Below are positions 17,090 to 26,505 of a DNA stretch of 34,263 bases, piece after piece. This DNA is from Bradyrhizobium sp. (GTDB taxonomy: Bacteria > Pseudomonadota > Alphaproteobacteria > Rhizobiales > Xanthobacteraceae): contig NZ_JAUYAN010000080.1 in the NCBI RefSeq assembly GCF_030693485.1, positions 1-34,263 of the forward strand, read 5' to 3'. How positions within the stretch are numbered: the stretch's first letter is position 1; the number at the start of each line of letters is the position of its first letter. The notes beneath the pieces are model-generated. The model searched no databases and had not been told where the DNA came from. It was given only the letters and a program-made list of their open reading frames with translations. A program made the translations under genes and the position numbers.

Positions 17090-17175
17090 CGCGGCTTACC
17101 CCTCATATTCGGCCTGCGCAAACGACAGCCGCCGGGGCAGTATAGCCAGGTTGAACCGGCAAAGCATCGTGCGTG

Positions 17176-17203
17176 AGCCCCCGAAACCGGGGATTTCGGG
17201 GCT
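17176..17203 (-). terminator. Hairpin between hemA and the hybrid kinase
   Basis: On the minus strand AGCCCCGAAA pairs with TTTCGGGGGCT with one bulged base and a short C/G loop. No T-run follows, so it may be a weak terminator, an mRNA-stabilising 3' end for hemA, or an attenuator. It lies 15-42 bases beyond the hemA stop. Confidence 0.4.
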
Positions 17204-17217
17204 GAGGAGCGGTGCCG

Positions 17218-18447
17218 CTATTCGGCCGCCAGCGATTTCGCGCGCAGTGGCAGGCCGAGGCGCTCCCAGACCTGCAGCAGCGCTTCGGCGAGCTGATCGA
17301 CCAGGCCGTCGTCATGATAGGGCGAGGGCGTGATCCTCAAGCGCTCGGTGCCCTTGGCGACAGTCGGGTAGTTGATCGGCTGGATATAGATGTTGTGCTC
17401 TTCCAGCAGGATGTCGCAGGCCCGCTTGCAGGCCTCGGGATCGCCGACGAACAGCGGCACGATGTGGGTCTCGTTCGACATCACCGGCAGGCCGGCGGCA
17501 TGGAGGATCGCCTTGACGCGGGCGGCGCGGTCCTGATGGCGCTCGCGCTCCCAGCTTGAGGTTTTCAGATGCTTGATCGCGGCTGACGCCGCCGAGCAGA
17601 TCGCCGGCGGCAGCGCGGTCGTAAAGATGAAGCCGGGCGCATAGGAACGCACCGCGTCGACGATGTCGGCGCTGGCGGCGATATAGCCGCCGAGACAGCC
17701 GAACGCCTTGGCCAGCGTGCCCTCCAGAACGTCGATGCGGTGCATGACGCCGTCGCGCTCGGCGATGCCGCCGCCGCGCGGGCCGTACATGCCAACCGCG
17801 TGAACTTCGTCGACATAGGTCATCGCGCCATAGCGCTCGGCGAGATCGCAGATTTTCGCCAGCGGTGCGACGTCGCCGTCCATCGAATACAGGCTCTCGC
17901 AGGCGATCAGCTTGGGCCGGTCCGGTCCCGCGGCGCGCAGCAGTTCTTCCAGATGCGCCATGTCGTTGTGACGGAAAATCTGGCGCTCGCAGCCGGCCTG
18001 GCGCACGCCCTCGATCATCGAATTGTGGTTGAGCGCATCCGACAGGATCAGGCAGTTCGGAATCAGTTTCGCGATCGTCGAGATGCCGGTCTGGTTCGAG
18101 ACATAGCCCGAGGTGAACAGCAAAGCGGCTTGCTTGCCGTGCAGATCGGCGAGTTCGGCCTCGAGCTGCACCAGCGGGTGATGGGTGCCCGCGATGTTGC
18201 GGGTGCCGCCGGCGCCGGTGCCGACCCGCGTCGCGGTTTCGACCATGGCGCCGACCACTTTCGGGTGCTGGCCCATGCCGAGATAGTCGTTGGAGCACCA
18301 GATCACGACGTTGCGCGGTCCCCCAGGGGAATGCCACACCGCGTGCGGGAACCGGCCCGCGATCCGCTCAAGATCGGCGAAAACCCGGTAGCGCCGTTCG
18401 TCATGCAGGCGGCTGAGGGCGGTGCTGAAGAACTGGCTGTAATCCAT
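17218..18447 (-). CDS. hemA: 5-aminolevulinate synthase
   Basis: A 409-residue PLP enzyme that condenses glycine with succinyl-CoA to 5-aminolevulinate, the first step of tetrapyrrole synthesis by the Shemin pathway used in alphaproteobacteria. The start [20 protein letters not shown] and the glycine-rich [20 protein letters not shown] match ALAS. The PLP lysine is K247 in [14 protein letters not shown], and [10 protein letters not shown] supplies the cofactor-binding Asp. Length is normal. A perfect FixK/FNR-type palindrome lies about 140 bases upstream, suggesting oxygen control. The hybrid kinase gene follows on the same strand. Confidence 0.97.
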   Translation of the reverse strand: MDYSQFFSTALSRLHDERRYRVFADLERIAGRFPHAVWHSPGGPRNVVIWCSNDYLGMGQHPKVVGAMVETATRVGTGAGGTRNIAGTHHPLVQLEAELADLHGKQAALLFTSGYVSNQTGISTIAKLIPNCLILSDALNHNSMIEGVRQAGCERQIFRHNDMAHLEELLRAAGPDRPKLIACESLYSMDGDVAPLAKICDLAERYGAMTYVDEVHAVGMYGPRGGGIAERDGVMHRIDVLEGTLAKAFGCLGGYIAASADIVDAVRSYAPGFIFTTALPPAICSAASAAIKHLKTSSWERERHQDRAARVKAILHAAGLPVMSNETHIVPLFVGDPEACKRACDILLEEHNIYIQPINYPTVAKGTERLRITPSPYHDDGLVDQLAEALLQVWERLGLPLRAKSLAAE

Positions 18448-18584
18448 CGCGGGACCTGGAACGGAGCGTGAAGCCGAAGCGGCGAGCCCCTTTTTAGAGC
18501 GTTTCCAGCTTTGCTGTCGAGCCGGAATCGGCCCCGAGCCGCCCGATGCGCGGGGGCCGGGTTGCTTCCCGCGCGGCCCAGAAC

Positions 18585-18598
18585 TTGATCCGGATCAA
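18585..18598. promoter_or_regulatory. FixK/FNR-type binding site TTGATCCGGATCAA
   Basis: A perfect palindrome fitting TTGAT-N4-ATCAA, the consensus of FNR, FixK and AadR regulators. It lies in the 300-base divergent region between hemA (start 18447) and the coiled-coil gene (start 18748), about 144 bases from hemA and 156 from the other. Oxygen control of hemA by this regulator family is known in related bacteria, so hemA is the likelier target. No convincing -10 stands at the class II distance on either side. I see nothing else clear in this gap. Confidence 0.65.
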
Positions 18599-18747
18599 GG
18601 CATTGGCGGGGTTTTGCTGTTCTCGTTACGGATCGCGGGCTGCAATGCGACCGGCAAGAAGCCCTCTCGCCAACAGGGATCAATTAACCAGCGATTTACC
18701 ATGTTGGCGGTAGTTTTGATGCGAGAGTTCCAACAAGGGTCACGCGT

Positions 18748-19233
18748 ATGGCGTTTCGCGCAAATCAGCAGCTCCGTGACGATATCTGGGACTACCGGTA
18801 CAAGGCTTCCGCCCCTGCTGCCGCCGAGCCCGAGAACATCGTGAGCCTGGCCCCCTCCGCCACCAGGAATGACGGCGCCACCGCGCTCGACCTCGTGAAT
18901 CAGGCGGCCGAAATCTTCAAGGGCATGGAAGACCACGCGCGCGCAGTCGAAGCGCGGGCGCAGTCGGCGTGCGAAGACCTTGCCGAAAAACTGCGCCTTG
19001 CCGAGAAGCAACGGGATGCCGCCGAGCGTGCACGACGCGAAGTCGTCAATGAACTCAATATCAAGCTTCAGGACGTCTCGCGAGCCTTGCAGCAGGCCCA
19101 ATCGCGGATCGTGGGGGCGGAAGAGCGAACGGTAGCCGCCGAATTTCGCGCCCAGGCGGCCGAGGCCAAGCTCTACCGGGCCAATCAGGAACTCGCCGCC
19201 GTCGAGGAAGCGATCCGCAAGCGGTTGCTCTGA
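18748..19233 (+). CDS. Coiled-coil hypothetical protein
   Basis: A 161-residue soluble protein starting MAFRANQQLRDDIWDYRYKA. Residues about 45-160 are rich in Ala, Glu, Arg and Gln with heptad-like spacing (AEKQRDAAERARREVVNELN, EERTVAAEFRAQAAEAKLY), indicating one long coiled coil. There is no signal peptide or known domain. It is divergent from hemA and its promoter region shares the FixK-type box. Function unknown. Confidence 0.72.
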   Translation: MAFRANQQLRDDIWDYRYKASAPAAAEPENIVSLAPSATRNDGATALDLVNQAAEIFKGMEDHARAVEARAQSACEDLAEKLRLAEKQRDAAERARREVVNELNIKLQDVSRALQQAQSRIVGAEERTVAAEFRAQAAEAKLYRANQELAAVEEAIRKRLL

Positions 19234-19471
19234 GTCATTTCGCGTGCCCGACACGGGGCGCCCGTTCGCGTGAACGAGGTTGACGCCGGAATTACCGGAT
19301 GACCCGAGTATGAATTATTAAGCAAGAATTGCGGACGGTGCGTCGGCGCGACCGCGTGCCGGCAACAATTTCGATGGCGTGTTCGACCATGGCCCGAGCA
19401 ATGGGTTATTAGGAAGTTTCGTTCAACGTCCGCCGAACGACTGTATCGCGCAAATCGGTCGATATCCCCTT

Positions 19472-19486
19472 GAGGACACGGTCTTG
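19472..19486 (+). promoter_or_regulatory. Ribosome site GAGGA with TTG start
   Basis: GAGGA at 19472-19476 stands seven bases before TTG at 19484-19486. The first predicted membrane helix begins a few residues later. The longer alternative, GTG at 19379, adds 35 residues without obvious homology and has no good ribosome site. Confidence 0.5.
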
Positions 19487-21958
19487 CAAGCATTCCCCGG
19501 AATTCTGGGCCGCCATTATCTTGCAATTTTTGTGCTGGCCGCGGCCACGCTGTCCTACCAGATCCTGATCACGCGCTTCTTCAGCGTCATGCTGTATTAT
19601 CATTTTGCGTTTGCGGCCATCTCGCTTGCCATGCTCGGGCTTACCCGCGGAGCGATGGAGGTCTACAACAACCCGGCCCGCTACACGCCCGAAAAGGTGG
19701 GAGTGGAATTCGCACGCCATGCATCATGGTTCGCGATATCGGGCGTCGGCGCCATGGTGGTCTTCCTATGCACGCCGCTGGTGATTCCCGAGCAGTATGT
19801 GGCGGTGGTCCTGGCGGTTACGGCGTTGACTTTCGTCATGCCGTTTACCGAAAGCGGGATCTGCATCACGCTGCTGTTGACACGCCTGCCTTACAGCGGC
19901 GGAGGACTTTATGCGTCCGACCTCGCAGGGGCGGCGCTTGGATGTCTCGGTGTCATCTTCGTACTGCTCGTCGTCGATCCCGTCAGCGCCACCCTGTGGA
20001 TCGGCGCCTTTGCCGCCGCGGCGGGCTGGCTGGTCGTGCGGGACAGCGGCGACATCCGCAGCCTGCGCCTCAGCGGCGCCGTTGCAGTGACGCTGGCGGC
20101 CGCAGCCGGCATGCACACCGGCCTTGATGTTTCCGGCAAGAGCCATCTGGGCGTGTTCTGGGCCAAGGGGGCCGAGCAGAAGGGAACGCTGTTCGAACGC
20201 TGGAATACCTACTCGCGCGTCAGGGTGACCGCGATGGGCGAGGCCGCTCCGTTCGGCTGGGGTTTTGCCCGCACCCATGATATGAAAATCGACCAGAAGC
20301 GGCTCGACATCGACGCCGATGCCGGCACGATCATCACCAGGTACGACGGCGATATCGACAAGCTGTCCTACCTGAAGGACGACGTCATCAATGCGGCCTA
20401 CCTGGTGCAGCCGGCGACCGACGTCGCGGTCGTCGGTGTGGGCGGCGGCCGGGACATTCTTTCTGCGCTCTATTTTGGCGCCAGGCGCATTTATGGAATT
20501 GAGATCAATCCCGCGATCTTCGAAGTCCTCACCGACAAGTTCGCCGAGTTCTCCGGTCATCTCGATCGCCAGCCCGGCGTATCCCTGGTCAATGCCGAAG
20601 CCCGCAGCTACATCAACCATTCATCCGATCGATATGACCTGGTCCAGATTTCGCTGATCGACACCTGGGCCGCGACCGCCGCCGGTGGGCTGACGCTGAC
20701 GGAAAACCGCCTCTATACTGTCGAGGCATGGGGCGACTTCTACCGGGCGCTGAAGCCCGGCGGGTTGCTGTCGATTTCGCGCTGGTACGAACCGGAGCAT
20801 CACCGCGGCGAGCTCTATCGCCTGGTGGCGATCGCCGCCAGCGCGCTGCAGAACAAGGGCGTGTCCGCAACCGAGTTGCCGAACCATGTCGTCGTCGTGA
20901 ACGTGGACAACATCGTAACGGTGATTACCCGTCCAGACGCCTTCACAAGTGCGCAATGGCACGACGCGCAAGCGCGGCTGCTGTCCCAGGGCTTCAAGGT
21001 ACTGCTGGGGCCGGGCGTCGCTTTCGATGCCGTGACGTCGAAATTGCTGTCCGGCAAGGCGGATGCTGCTTTCTTCGCATCATTGCCGGAGAACGTCACC
21101 CCCTCGACGGACGACAATCCGTTCTTCTTCTATACGGCGCGGTTCGGGGAATTTTTCAGCAAGCCGGTATCGTCGCTCTCGAACAACAACTCGGCGATCA
21201 CCACGACCCTGATGCTGCTGGTGCTGTCGCTGTGCGCCTGCGTCTACTACATCATCGACCCCTTTGTCCGTCTCGCGCGGCGGATGCCGCTGGCGACGCT
21301 GACGCCACCCGTGACCTATTTCTGCGCGATCGGCATGGGCTTCATGCTGATCGAGATATCGCAGATGCAGCGGCTGATGGTCTTCCTCGGACATCCCGTC
21401 TACGGGCTCAGTGTCGTGCTTTTCACCATTCTTCTGTTCAGCGGGATCGGCAGCGTCACGGTCGGTGCGCGCTTCCCTCGACGCGCCGCGGTCATCGCCA
21501 GGGTTGCGGCGCTCCTGGTCACGCTGGTGGCGGCGGGGGTGCTGACTCCCTTGCTCACCACATGGGCGCGATCGGAAGCTACCGATATACGCATCCTGCT
21601 GTCCGTTCTGCTGCTGGCCCCCCCGGCGTTCTGCATGGGGATGATGTTTCCACTCGGGCTGAGCATCTGGCGCCGTCACTCGGACCTGCTTCCGTTCTTC
21701 TGGAGCGCCAACGGCATTACCTCGATGTTTGCGTCGGTGCTGGGCATGGCGCTGTCGATAGAATTCGGCATCGCCAGGACATACGCGCTCGGCGTGGGCT
21801 TCTATGTCGTCTGTGCCGTCATGATCGCCCTGAGCCGGCAAGCGAACCTCGTGGGCGGGTTCGCCGCAAGGCCGGACCGTGAAGAAGTCGGCGCCGCGGC
21901 CGCTTCGATCGCACCGTCGATACGAGTCGAACTGGCCGCCGCGAGCAACCCCGCCTGA
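19484..21958 (+). CDS. Membrane protein with spermidine-synthase-like domain
   Basis: About 824 residues. An N-terminal block of about seven helices (HYLAIFVLAAATLSYQILIT and on, to about residue 215) comes first. A Rossmann-type spermidine synthase/methyltransferase domain follows at about residues 310-490, with VGVGGGRDILSALYFGARRI, then YGIEINP, and later LVQISLIDTWAATAAGGLTL. A second block of helices at about 565-770 ends the protein. It is related to the large membrane-bound aminopropyltransferase-like proteins; the polyamine substrate is not established, because the Gly-rich loop and DTW region differ from SpeE. The start is taken as TTG 19484 because of the GAGGA upstream. It is convergent with the MBL gene, only 15 bases away. 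Confidence 0.85.
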   Translation: MQAFPGILGRHYLAIFVLAAATLSYQILITRFFSVMLYYHFAFAAISLAMLGLTRGAMEVYNNPARYTPEKVGVEFARHASWFAISGVGAMVVFLCTPLVIPEQYVAVVLAVTALTFVMPFTESGICITLLLTRLPYSGGGLYASDLAGAALGCLGVIFVLLVVDPVSATLWIGAFAAAAGWLVVRDSGDIRSLRLSGAVAVTLAAAAGMHTGLDVSGKSHLGVFWAKGAEQKGTLFERWNTYSRVRVTAMGEAAPFGWGFARTHDMKIDQKRLDIDADAGTIITRYDGDIDKLSYLKDDVINAAYLVQPATDVAVVGVGGGRDILSALYFGARRIYGIEINPAIFEVLTDKFAEFSGHLDRQPGVSLVNAEARSYINHSSDRYDLVQISLIDTWAATAAGGLTLTENRLYTVEAWGDFYRALKPGGLLSISRWYEPEHHRGELYRLVAIAASALQNKGVSATELPNHVVVVNVDNIVTVITRPDAFTSAQWHDAQARLLSQGFKVLLGPGVAFDAVTSKLLSGKADAAFFASLPENVTPSTDDNPFFFYTARFGEFFSKPVSSLSNNNSAITTTLMLLVLSLCACVYYIIDPFVRLARRMPLATLTPPVTYFCAIGMGFMLIEISQMQRLMVFLGHPVYGLSVVLFTILLFSGIGSVTVGARFPRRAAVIARVAALLVTLVAAGVLTPLLTTWARSEATDIRILLSVLLLAPPAFCMGMMFPLGLSIWRRHSDLLPFFWSANGITSMFASVLGMALSIEFGIARTYALGVGFYVVCAVMIALSRQANLVGGFAARPDREEVGAAAASIAPSIRVELAAASNPA

Positions 21959-21973
21959 TCTTGCTCGCAAGTG

Positions 21974-23035
21974 TCAGGTCGTCCTGAAGCGCAGCACGCC
22001 GTCGGTTGTTTCGGCGATCAGCCGTCCCTCGACCAGCATGTAATTGACGTGCGCAATCAGTTCTCCGGCGGCAAAGCCCATCTGGTGCACGTCGAGCACG
22101 TGCTTGTGGAAGACCACCGGCACCAGTTCCTTCGAGGTTTGCGGAATTTCGCGGCAGGCGTCGGCGATCAGTCCGCAGCGTTCCTCGTGATGATCGGCCA
22201 GTTGCTTGATGCGGGTTTTCAGTCCGTAGAACGGCACACCGTGGCCGGGCAGCACCAGCAGATCATAGGGCAGCGTGGTGGTGAGGCTGGCCAGCGAAGC
22301 CAGATACTCGCCGAGTGAATTCTGGTCGGGCTCGACCGCCCAGACGCTGACATTGGGCGAGATCTTGCTCAGCACCTGATCGGCCGACAGGAAAAGCTTG
22401 TCGGCGGCGCAATACAGCATCACCTGGTCGAGCGCGTGGCCGCCGCCGGTGATGACCTTGAAGCGTCTTGTGCCGATGGAAACTTCGTCGCCATGGGAGA
22501 TGCGGCGATAGGACGGCGGCAGGGTGGAGACCCGCTTCAGGTAATCCTGGCCGCGGCCGAGCAATTTATCGGTCAGGTCCTCGTCCATGCCGTGACGGCG
22601 GAAGAACAGGCGCTGCGCATTGCGCCGATCCTCGGTGCCGCGGTTCTGGTGATAGACCGACTGCAGATATTCCACCTGCGACATCTCGAGCGGACAGTCG
22701 AAGCGGTCAACGATCCAGCCGGCGAGACCGACGTGATCGGGATGCGAATGGGTCACGATCAGCCGCGTCACCTTGACGTGGCTGAGCGGTCCCTCGAACA
22801 AAGCGGTCCAGGCCGCGATGGTTTCCTCGTTGCCGAAACCGGCATCCACCATCGCCCAGCCGTCGCCGTCGGCGAGCAGGTAGATGTTCACGTGGTTGAG
22901 GCGGAACGGCAGCTTGAGCCGGACCCACAACAGGCCGGGCCTCACCTCGACGACCTGATCGTGGCCGGGGTGGCTTTCCCAGGGGTAGCGCAACGCCTCG
23001 GCCGAGGACGGTACCATGTCTGTTTTGGAATGCAT
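21974..23035 (-). CDS. MBL-fold metallo-hydrolase
   Basis: A 353-residue cytosolic protein of the metallo-beta-lactamase superfamily. The metal motif is H96-S-H98-P-D100-H101 in THSHPDHVGLAGW. Further ligands probably sit in GGGHALDQ, in LSADQVLSKI and in LPGHGVPFYG. A C-terminal helical domain of about 100 residues matches the glyoxalase-II/LACTB2-like subgroup with a helix-rich tail. Substrate unknown; thioester or lactone hydrolysis is common for the subgroup. It stands alone on the minus strand. Confidence 0.88.
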   Translation of the reverse strand: MHSKTDMVPSSAEALRYPWESHPGHDQVVEVRPGLLWVRLKLPFRLNHVNIYLLADGDGWAMVDAGFGNEETIAAWTALFEGPLSHVKVTRLIVTHSHPDHVGLAGWIVDRFDCPLEMSQVEYLQSVYHQNRGTEDRRNAQRLFFRRHGMDEDLTDKLLGRGQDYLKRVSTLPPSYRRISHGDEVSIGTRRFKVITGGGHALDQVMLYCAADKLFLSADQVLSKISPNVSVWAVEPDQNSLGEYLASLASLTTTLPYDLLVLPGHGVPFYGLKTRIKQLADHHEERCGLIADACREIPQTSKELVPVVFHKHVLDVHQMGFAAGELIAHVNYMLVEGRLIAETTDGVLRFRTT

Positions 23036-23165
23036 CGCTCAGGTTTCGCAATTGTCGCTATCGGCTTAACCGCACAATCGACGCGGCGCCAGCCGAAAAA
23101 GCAAAGGTGGCCTCGGACAAAACACATGGGTCGCATGGGGTATTGGCCGCGGGCGGGCCGACGCC

Positions 23166-23221
23166 GTCATTCCGGGGCGTCGCGCCAGCGACGAACCCGG
23201 AATCTCGAGATTCCGGGTTCG
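23166..23221. repeat. Palindromic intergenic repeat, copy A
   Basis: It begins GTCATTCCGGGGC, then has a small hairpin (GTCGC-GCCA-GCGAC), then a perfect 30-base palindrome at 23192-23221 with arms CGAACCCGGAATCTC and GAGATTCCGGGTTCG. It starts six bases beyond the chemotaxis receptor stop codon on the minus strand, so it may also end or protect that mRNA. The elements at 31814 and 34245 are related. Confidence 0.75.
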
Positions 23222-23226
23222 AATTT

Positions 23227-25389
23227 CTACGCCGCCCGGATGTTGGACAGGAAGGCGTCGATTTCCGATCGCAGCACGTCGGCCTCGCGGCGCAGGGCCG
23301 CGGATGCGCTCAGCACCTCGCCGGCGGCAGCGCCGGCCTCCGCGGACGCGGTGGAGACCCCGACGATGTTGCTGGAAACCTCTGACGTGCCGCCGGCGGC
23401 ATGCTGAATATTGCGGGCGATCTCACGCGTCGCCGCACCCTGCTCCTCGACCGCCGTGGCGATCGCGGCGGTCACCTCGTTGATCTCCGAGATCGTCGTG
23501 GAGATGTTCCTGATGGCGCCGACCGCCGAGGCCGTCACCGTCTGCATGCTGGCGATCTGCTGGCGGATTTCGTCGGTCGCCTTCGCGGTCTGGTTGGCGA
23601 GGCTCTTCACCTCGGAGGCGACTACGGCAAATCCGCGGCCGGCCTCGCCGGCGCGGGCGGCCTCGATAGTGGCGTTGAGCGCGAGCAGATTGGTCTGCGA
23701 GGCGATGTTCTGAATGAGGTCGACCACGACGCTGATGCGGCCGGCGTTGTCGGCGAGCCCCTGCATGGTGGCGTCGGTGGTGCCGGCATTATCGACCGCC
23801 TTGCGGGCGATTTGCGCCGAAGTCACCACCTGGCGGCCGATCTCGGAGATCGATGACGACAGTTCCTCGGTGCCCGCGGACACCGTCTGCACGTTGACCG
23901 AAGTTTCCTCGGCGGCGGAGGCCACCGCGCTCACCAGCGCGCTGGATTGATCTGATGTCACCGACATGGCCTGCGCCGTGGTCTGCATCGAATTGGCCGA
24001 ATTCTGCAGGGTGTCGAGCGCGGTGCGGACGGTGGCCTCGAATTCGACGATCCGGGCCTCCATCCGCGAGGCACGCTCGGCCTTGGCGATGCGGTCCTTG
24101 TCCTGATCGGCACTCAGCGCGCGGGCCTCGATCATGCTCTCGCGGAACACCTGCAGCGAATCGGCCATCGCTCCGATCTCGTCGTGCTGGCTCGAGCGAT
24201 AAATTTCGGTCGCGAGATCGCCGCTCGACAGCACCTGCATCGAGCGCTGCAAATTGCCGATCCGCCGCAGGATGTTGCGGCCGACATAAAGCCATACGAA
24301 CAGCACGGATCCGATCAGGGTCGCCGCCCCCAGCGCCTGCATGACGATGGTCGCCAGCGAAATTTCCTTGCGGGCCTGCCCGGTCGATGCGTCGGTTTCG
24401 CTTCGCACGCCCTCGACGAGCTGCTGCACGCTGATGCCGAGGCCGACATTGAGCTTGCGGCTTTCTTCGAGAACGGCCTGGCCGTAATCGGCGGCGTCGA
24501 GTTCCTTCTGGCGGATATTGAAGACCCCGGTCTTGCCTTCGCTCAGCCCCATCACGCCCATGGCCGCGGTGCGCAGCGCAGTGGTCGAAGAGCCGTTGGG
24601 CAGCAGGTCGAGATTCTTCTTGACGCGCTGCTGCGCGGTGCGGAATTCTTTCTCGATGGTCTCCAGCGCGTCGCTAGAGTCGGACGACAGCGCCGATATC
24701 AGGTTGAACGCCATGAGATTGCCGCCGGCGACGATGTCGCCGAGCTGCTCGACGACCTGCTCCGCCTTGGTCGCTTCGTCCTGGGAAAAGTCGGGGGCGC
24801 CGAAAATGCCGTTGAGCTGGGTCTGCGCGCCGACCATCGCCGGACCGGCAGCCTTTACGAAGGCGGTCTGGGCCGCGCGTACGGCGACGTAGAGCTTGTC
24901 ATGCTGGACGCCGGTCTCGAGGCGCTCGCGCGCCGCGTTGCCGAGGCTCTGGATCATTTCGTCGATGTTCTTCACGGTCTCGGCGAGGTTTGCCACCACC
25001 GTCTTGTCGGCGCCGAGCGCGGTGATCTCGCCGAGCTTGGCCAGCGTGACCGCCTGGGTTTCCTTCATCTTCCTGGCGCGGTCTTTCAGGATCTCCTCGC
25101 TCTGCGAGGCCAGCAGTGCCGGTCCCTGGCTGGCGAGGCTTGCGCTCTGCTCGGAGAGCTGCAGGCTGGCCGCGAGGCGGGGGATGTCCCGGCCGCTCAG
25201 CTCGACCATCGCCCCGCCGAGATGTCCGAGCAGCATGCCGGCGCCGACGCTGATGACGATGGCCATGCCCGCGATCACTGCGAAGGCGGCAAACAGGCTG
25301 CCCCTCACTCCCCAACGCGGACGCAGGCGACCCAGCAGTCCGCCGAGCCTGGTCGTGACGAGCCTACCGATCTTGAATTGCAACGCCAT
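23227..25389 (-). CDS. Methyl-accepting chemotaxis protein
   Basis: A 720-residue transmembrane receptor. TM1 is at about residues 30-56 ([20 protein letters not shown]). A periplasmic helical sensor region runs to about 340. TM2 is at about 345-370 ([19 protein letters not shown]), a HAMP domain follows to about 425, and the cytoplasmic signalling hairpin has the highly conserved tip [20 protein letters not shown]. The C-terminus FLSNIRAA lacks a CheR-binding pentapeptide. The start is taken as the ATG at 25389, five codons inside a GTG-initiated longer frame, because GGGGA stands before it. The ligand cannot be told from sequence. A palindromic repeat follows the stop. Confidence 0.93.
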   Translation of the reverse strand: MALQFKIGRLVTTRLGGLLGRLRPRWGVRGSLFAAFAVIAGMAIVISVGAGMLLGHLGGAMVELSGRDIPRLAASLQLSEQSASLASQGPALLASQSEEILKDRARKMKETQAVTLAKLGEITALGADKTVVANLAETVKNIDEMIQSLGNAARERLETGVQHDKLYVAVRAAQTAFVKAAGPAMVGAQTQLNGIFGAPDFSQDEATKAEQVVEQLGDIVAGGNLMAFNLISALSSDSSDALETIEKEFRTAQQRVKKNLDLLPNGSSTTALRTAAMGVMGLSEGKTGVFNIRQKELDAADYGQAVLEESRKLNVGLGISVQQLVEGVRSETDASTGQARKEISLATIVMQALGAATLIGSVLFVWLYVGRNILRRIGNLQRSMQVLSSGDLATEIYRSSQHDEIGAMADSLQVFRESMIEARALSADQDKDRIAKAERASRMEARIVEFEATVRTALDTLQNSANSMQTTAQAMSVTSDQSSALVSAVASAAEETSVNVQTVSAGTEELSSSISEIGRQVVTSAQIARKAVDNAGTTDATMQGLADNAGRISVVVDLIQNIASQTNLLALNATIEAARAGEAGRGFAVVASEVKSLANQTAKATDEIRQQIASMQTVTASAVGAIRNISTTISEINEVTAAIATAVEEQGAATREIARNIQHAAGGTSEVSSNIVGVSTASAEAGAAAGEVLSASAALRREADVLRSEIDAFLSNIRAA

Positions 25390-25498
25390 GCCGTCCCCGC
25401 CCACATCTTCTGGATGAATCTTCCGGAACAGTATCTCGTTACCGGGTTAACAAAATTACGGGATTTGACCTGCCGCCCAAAATTTGTGGGCCGACAAC

Positions 25499-25517
25499 AA
25501 AAGGCGCGGCTGGCGCC
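25499..25517 (-). terminator. Intrinsic terminator-like hairpin between the chemotaxis and OMP genes
   Basis: On the minus strand GGCGC-CAGCC-GCGCC is followed by TTTT. It lies about 43 bases beyond the stop of the barrel gene at 25560 and would end that transcript before the chemotaxis receptor gene. The stem is short. Confidence 0.5.
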
Positions 25518-25559
25518 TATTCCGCGATCCGGTATTTCCGCGAGATCGGTCGGCAGCGC

Positions 25560-26300
25560 TCAGTACCTTGCCGCGGTCGAACCCAGGTTGAAGCGATAGT
25601 TCAGGCCGGCCTTCAGGCTGTGCTCATCGTTGCTGAATGTGCCGAACGGGACCAGCGCGGCCGGCGCGACGAAGCGGCTCTTGCCGAAATCGTAATACTG
25701 ATACTCGGCCTTGGCCGACCAGTTCGGCGTGAACAGATACTCGATGCCGCCGCCGACGGTGTAACCGTCGCGATGATCGCGATTGAGCGTGAAAGCGACC
25801 GGAGCGCCGCCGAATGTCAGCGTTTCGTCATGGCTGGAATAGGCATAGCCGCCCTTGGCGTAGAACAGCGCCGGACCCCAGGAGTAGCCGAGGCGGCCGG
25901 TGACGGAGCCGAGCCCGCGCTGGTTGTTGCTGTAGACGAAGCCGGCGGGGAAGATCGAACCGATCTTGTTGCTGCTGAGCCAGGAATACTGGCCTTCGAT
26001 GCCGACGACGAAATTGCCCGCGAACTGAAAGTCAGCGCCGACCTGAACGCCGCCAAGGAACCTGGCGTCATAATTGCTCAGCGCGAGTCCGCCGAAATTG
26101 GTGCTGCCGCTGAAGGCGCCGCCGGCGTGACCGCCGAGGTAGAAGCCGGTCCATTGGTAGATCGGCGCTGCATAGGCCGGCGCCCGGCCATATGGGCGAG
26201 CCCCGAGATCGGCCGCGACGGCCGGCACGCTCGCGCCGAGAACGATAAGGACGGCGATACCGTGCAAGATACCTGGCAAGATACTTGGCATGAGCTTCAT
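25560..26300 (-). CDS. Outer-membrane beta-barrel protein (Omp25/Omp31-like), copy 1
   Basis: A 246-residue porin-like surface protein. A signal peptide of about 29 residues ends ASVPAVA|A. The mature part has an N-terminal YQWTGFYLGGHAGGAF strand typical of the Omp25/RopB-type family, alternating amphipathic strands (FAGNFVVGIEGQYSWLSS, RGLGSVTGRLGYSWGPALFY) and a terminal aromatic residue (TAARY). An 8-strand barrel is expected. It is a tandem paralogue of the gene at 26506, same strand, and the two share long stretches. A palindrome lies 64-86 bases upstream. Confidence 0.9.
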   Translation of the reverse strand: MKLMPSILPGILHGIAVLIVLGASVPAVAADLGARPYGRAPAYAAPIYQWTGFYLGGHAGGAFSGSTNFGGLALSNYDARFLGGVQVGADFQFAGNFVVGIEGQYSWLSSNKIGSIFPAGFVYSNNQRGLGSVTGRLGYSWGPALFYAKGGYAYSSHDETLTFGGAPVAFTLNRDHRDGYTVGGGIEYLFTPNWSAKAEYQYYDFGKSRFVAPAALVPFGTFSNDEHSLKAGLNYRFNLGSTAARY

Positions 26301-26363
26301 GATGCAGTCTCCGACGAATTCTGGCGGGCGGCGCTGTCCGTGCCTTCCATGCCGCGGAGTTAG

Positions 26364-26386
26364 ACGGCATTTTAATAAAATGCCGT
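26364..26386. promoter_or_regulatory. Perfect 11-base inverted repeat in the OMP copy 1 promoter
   Basis: Arms ACGGCATTTTA and TAAAATGCCGT with one base between, 64-86 bases before the ATG of the OMP at 26300. The surrounding bases line up without gaps with those upstream of the second OMP gene (GTCTAA and CATGGA kept at the same spacing). It could be an operator, or a hairpin in the leader RNA. Confidence 0.55.
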
Positions 26387-26452
26387 GACCAGATCGCCCA
26401 GGCGGAGCCTGCCGGGAGCCAACCGTTCGCCTTGCTTAATGAAGCCCTAACG

Positions 26453-26480
26453 AAAAAAGGCCGGCATGAAGCCGGCCTTT
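26453..26480 (-). terminator. Intrinsic terminator after OMP copy 2
   Basis: On the minus strand GGCCGGC-TTCAT-GCCGGCC is followed by TTTTTT. It is a perfect seven-base-pair stem (ten with flanking A/T pairs) with a five-base loop and a U-tract, 26 bases beyond the stop codon. This separates the two OMP genes into independent transcripts. Confidence 0.88.
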
Positions 26481-26505
26481 CGTCGATGCCGCGTGAGACT
26501 GCAGA

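Noticed and set aside
13295..17176. A 1293-codon open frame on the plus strand
   Set aside because: It is antisense to the hybrid kinase, has a composition rich in Arg, Asp, Gln and His typical of shadow frames in high-G+C DNA, and shows no domain.
24184..25599. A 471-codon plus-strand frame
   Set aside because: It is the shadow of the chemotaxis receptor.
26364..26386. The 11-base inverted repeat as a terminator of a gene on either strand
   Set aside because: No gene ends nearby and there is no T-run outside the stem; its shared position before both OMP starts fits a promoter or leader element better.
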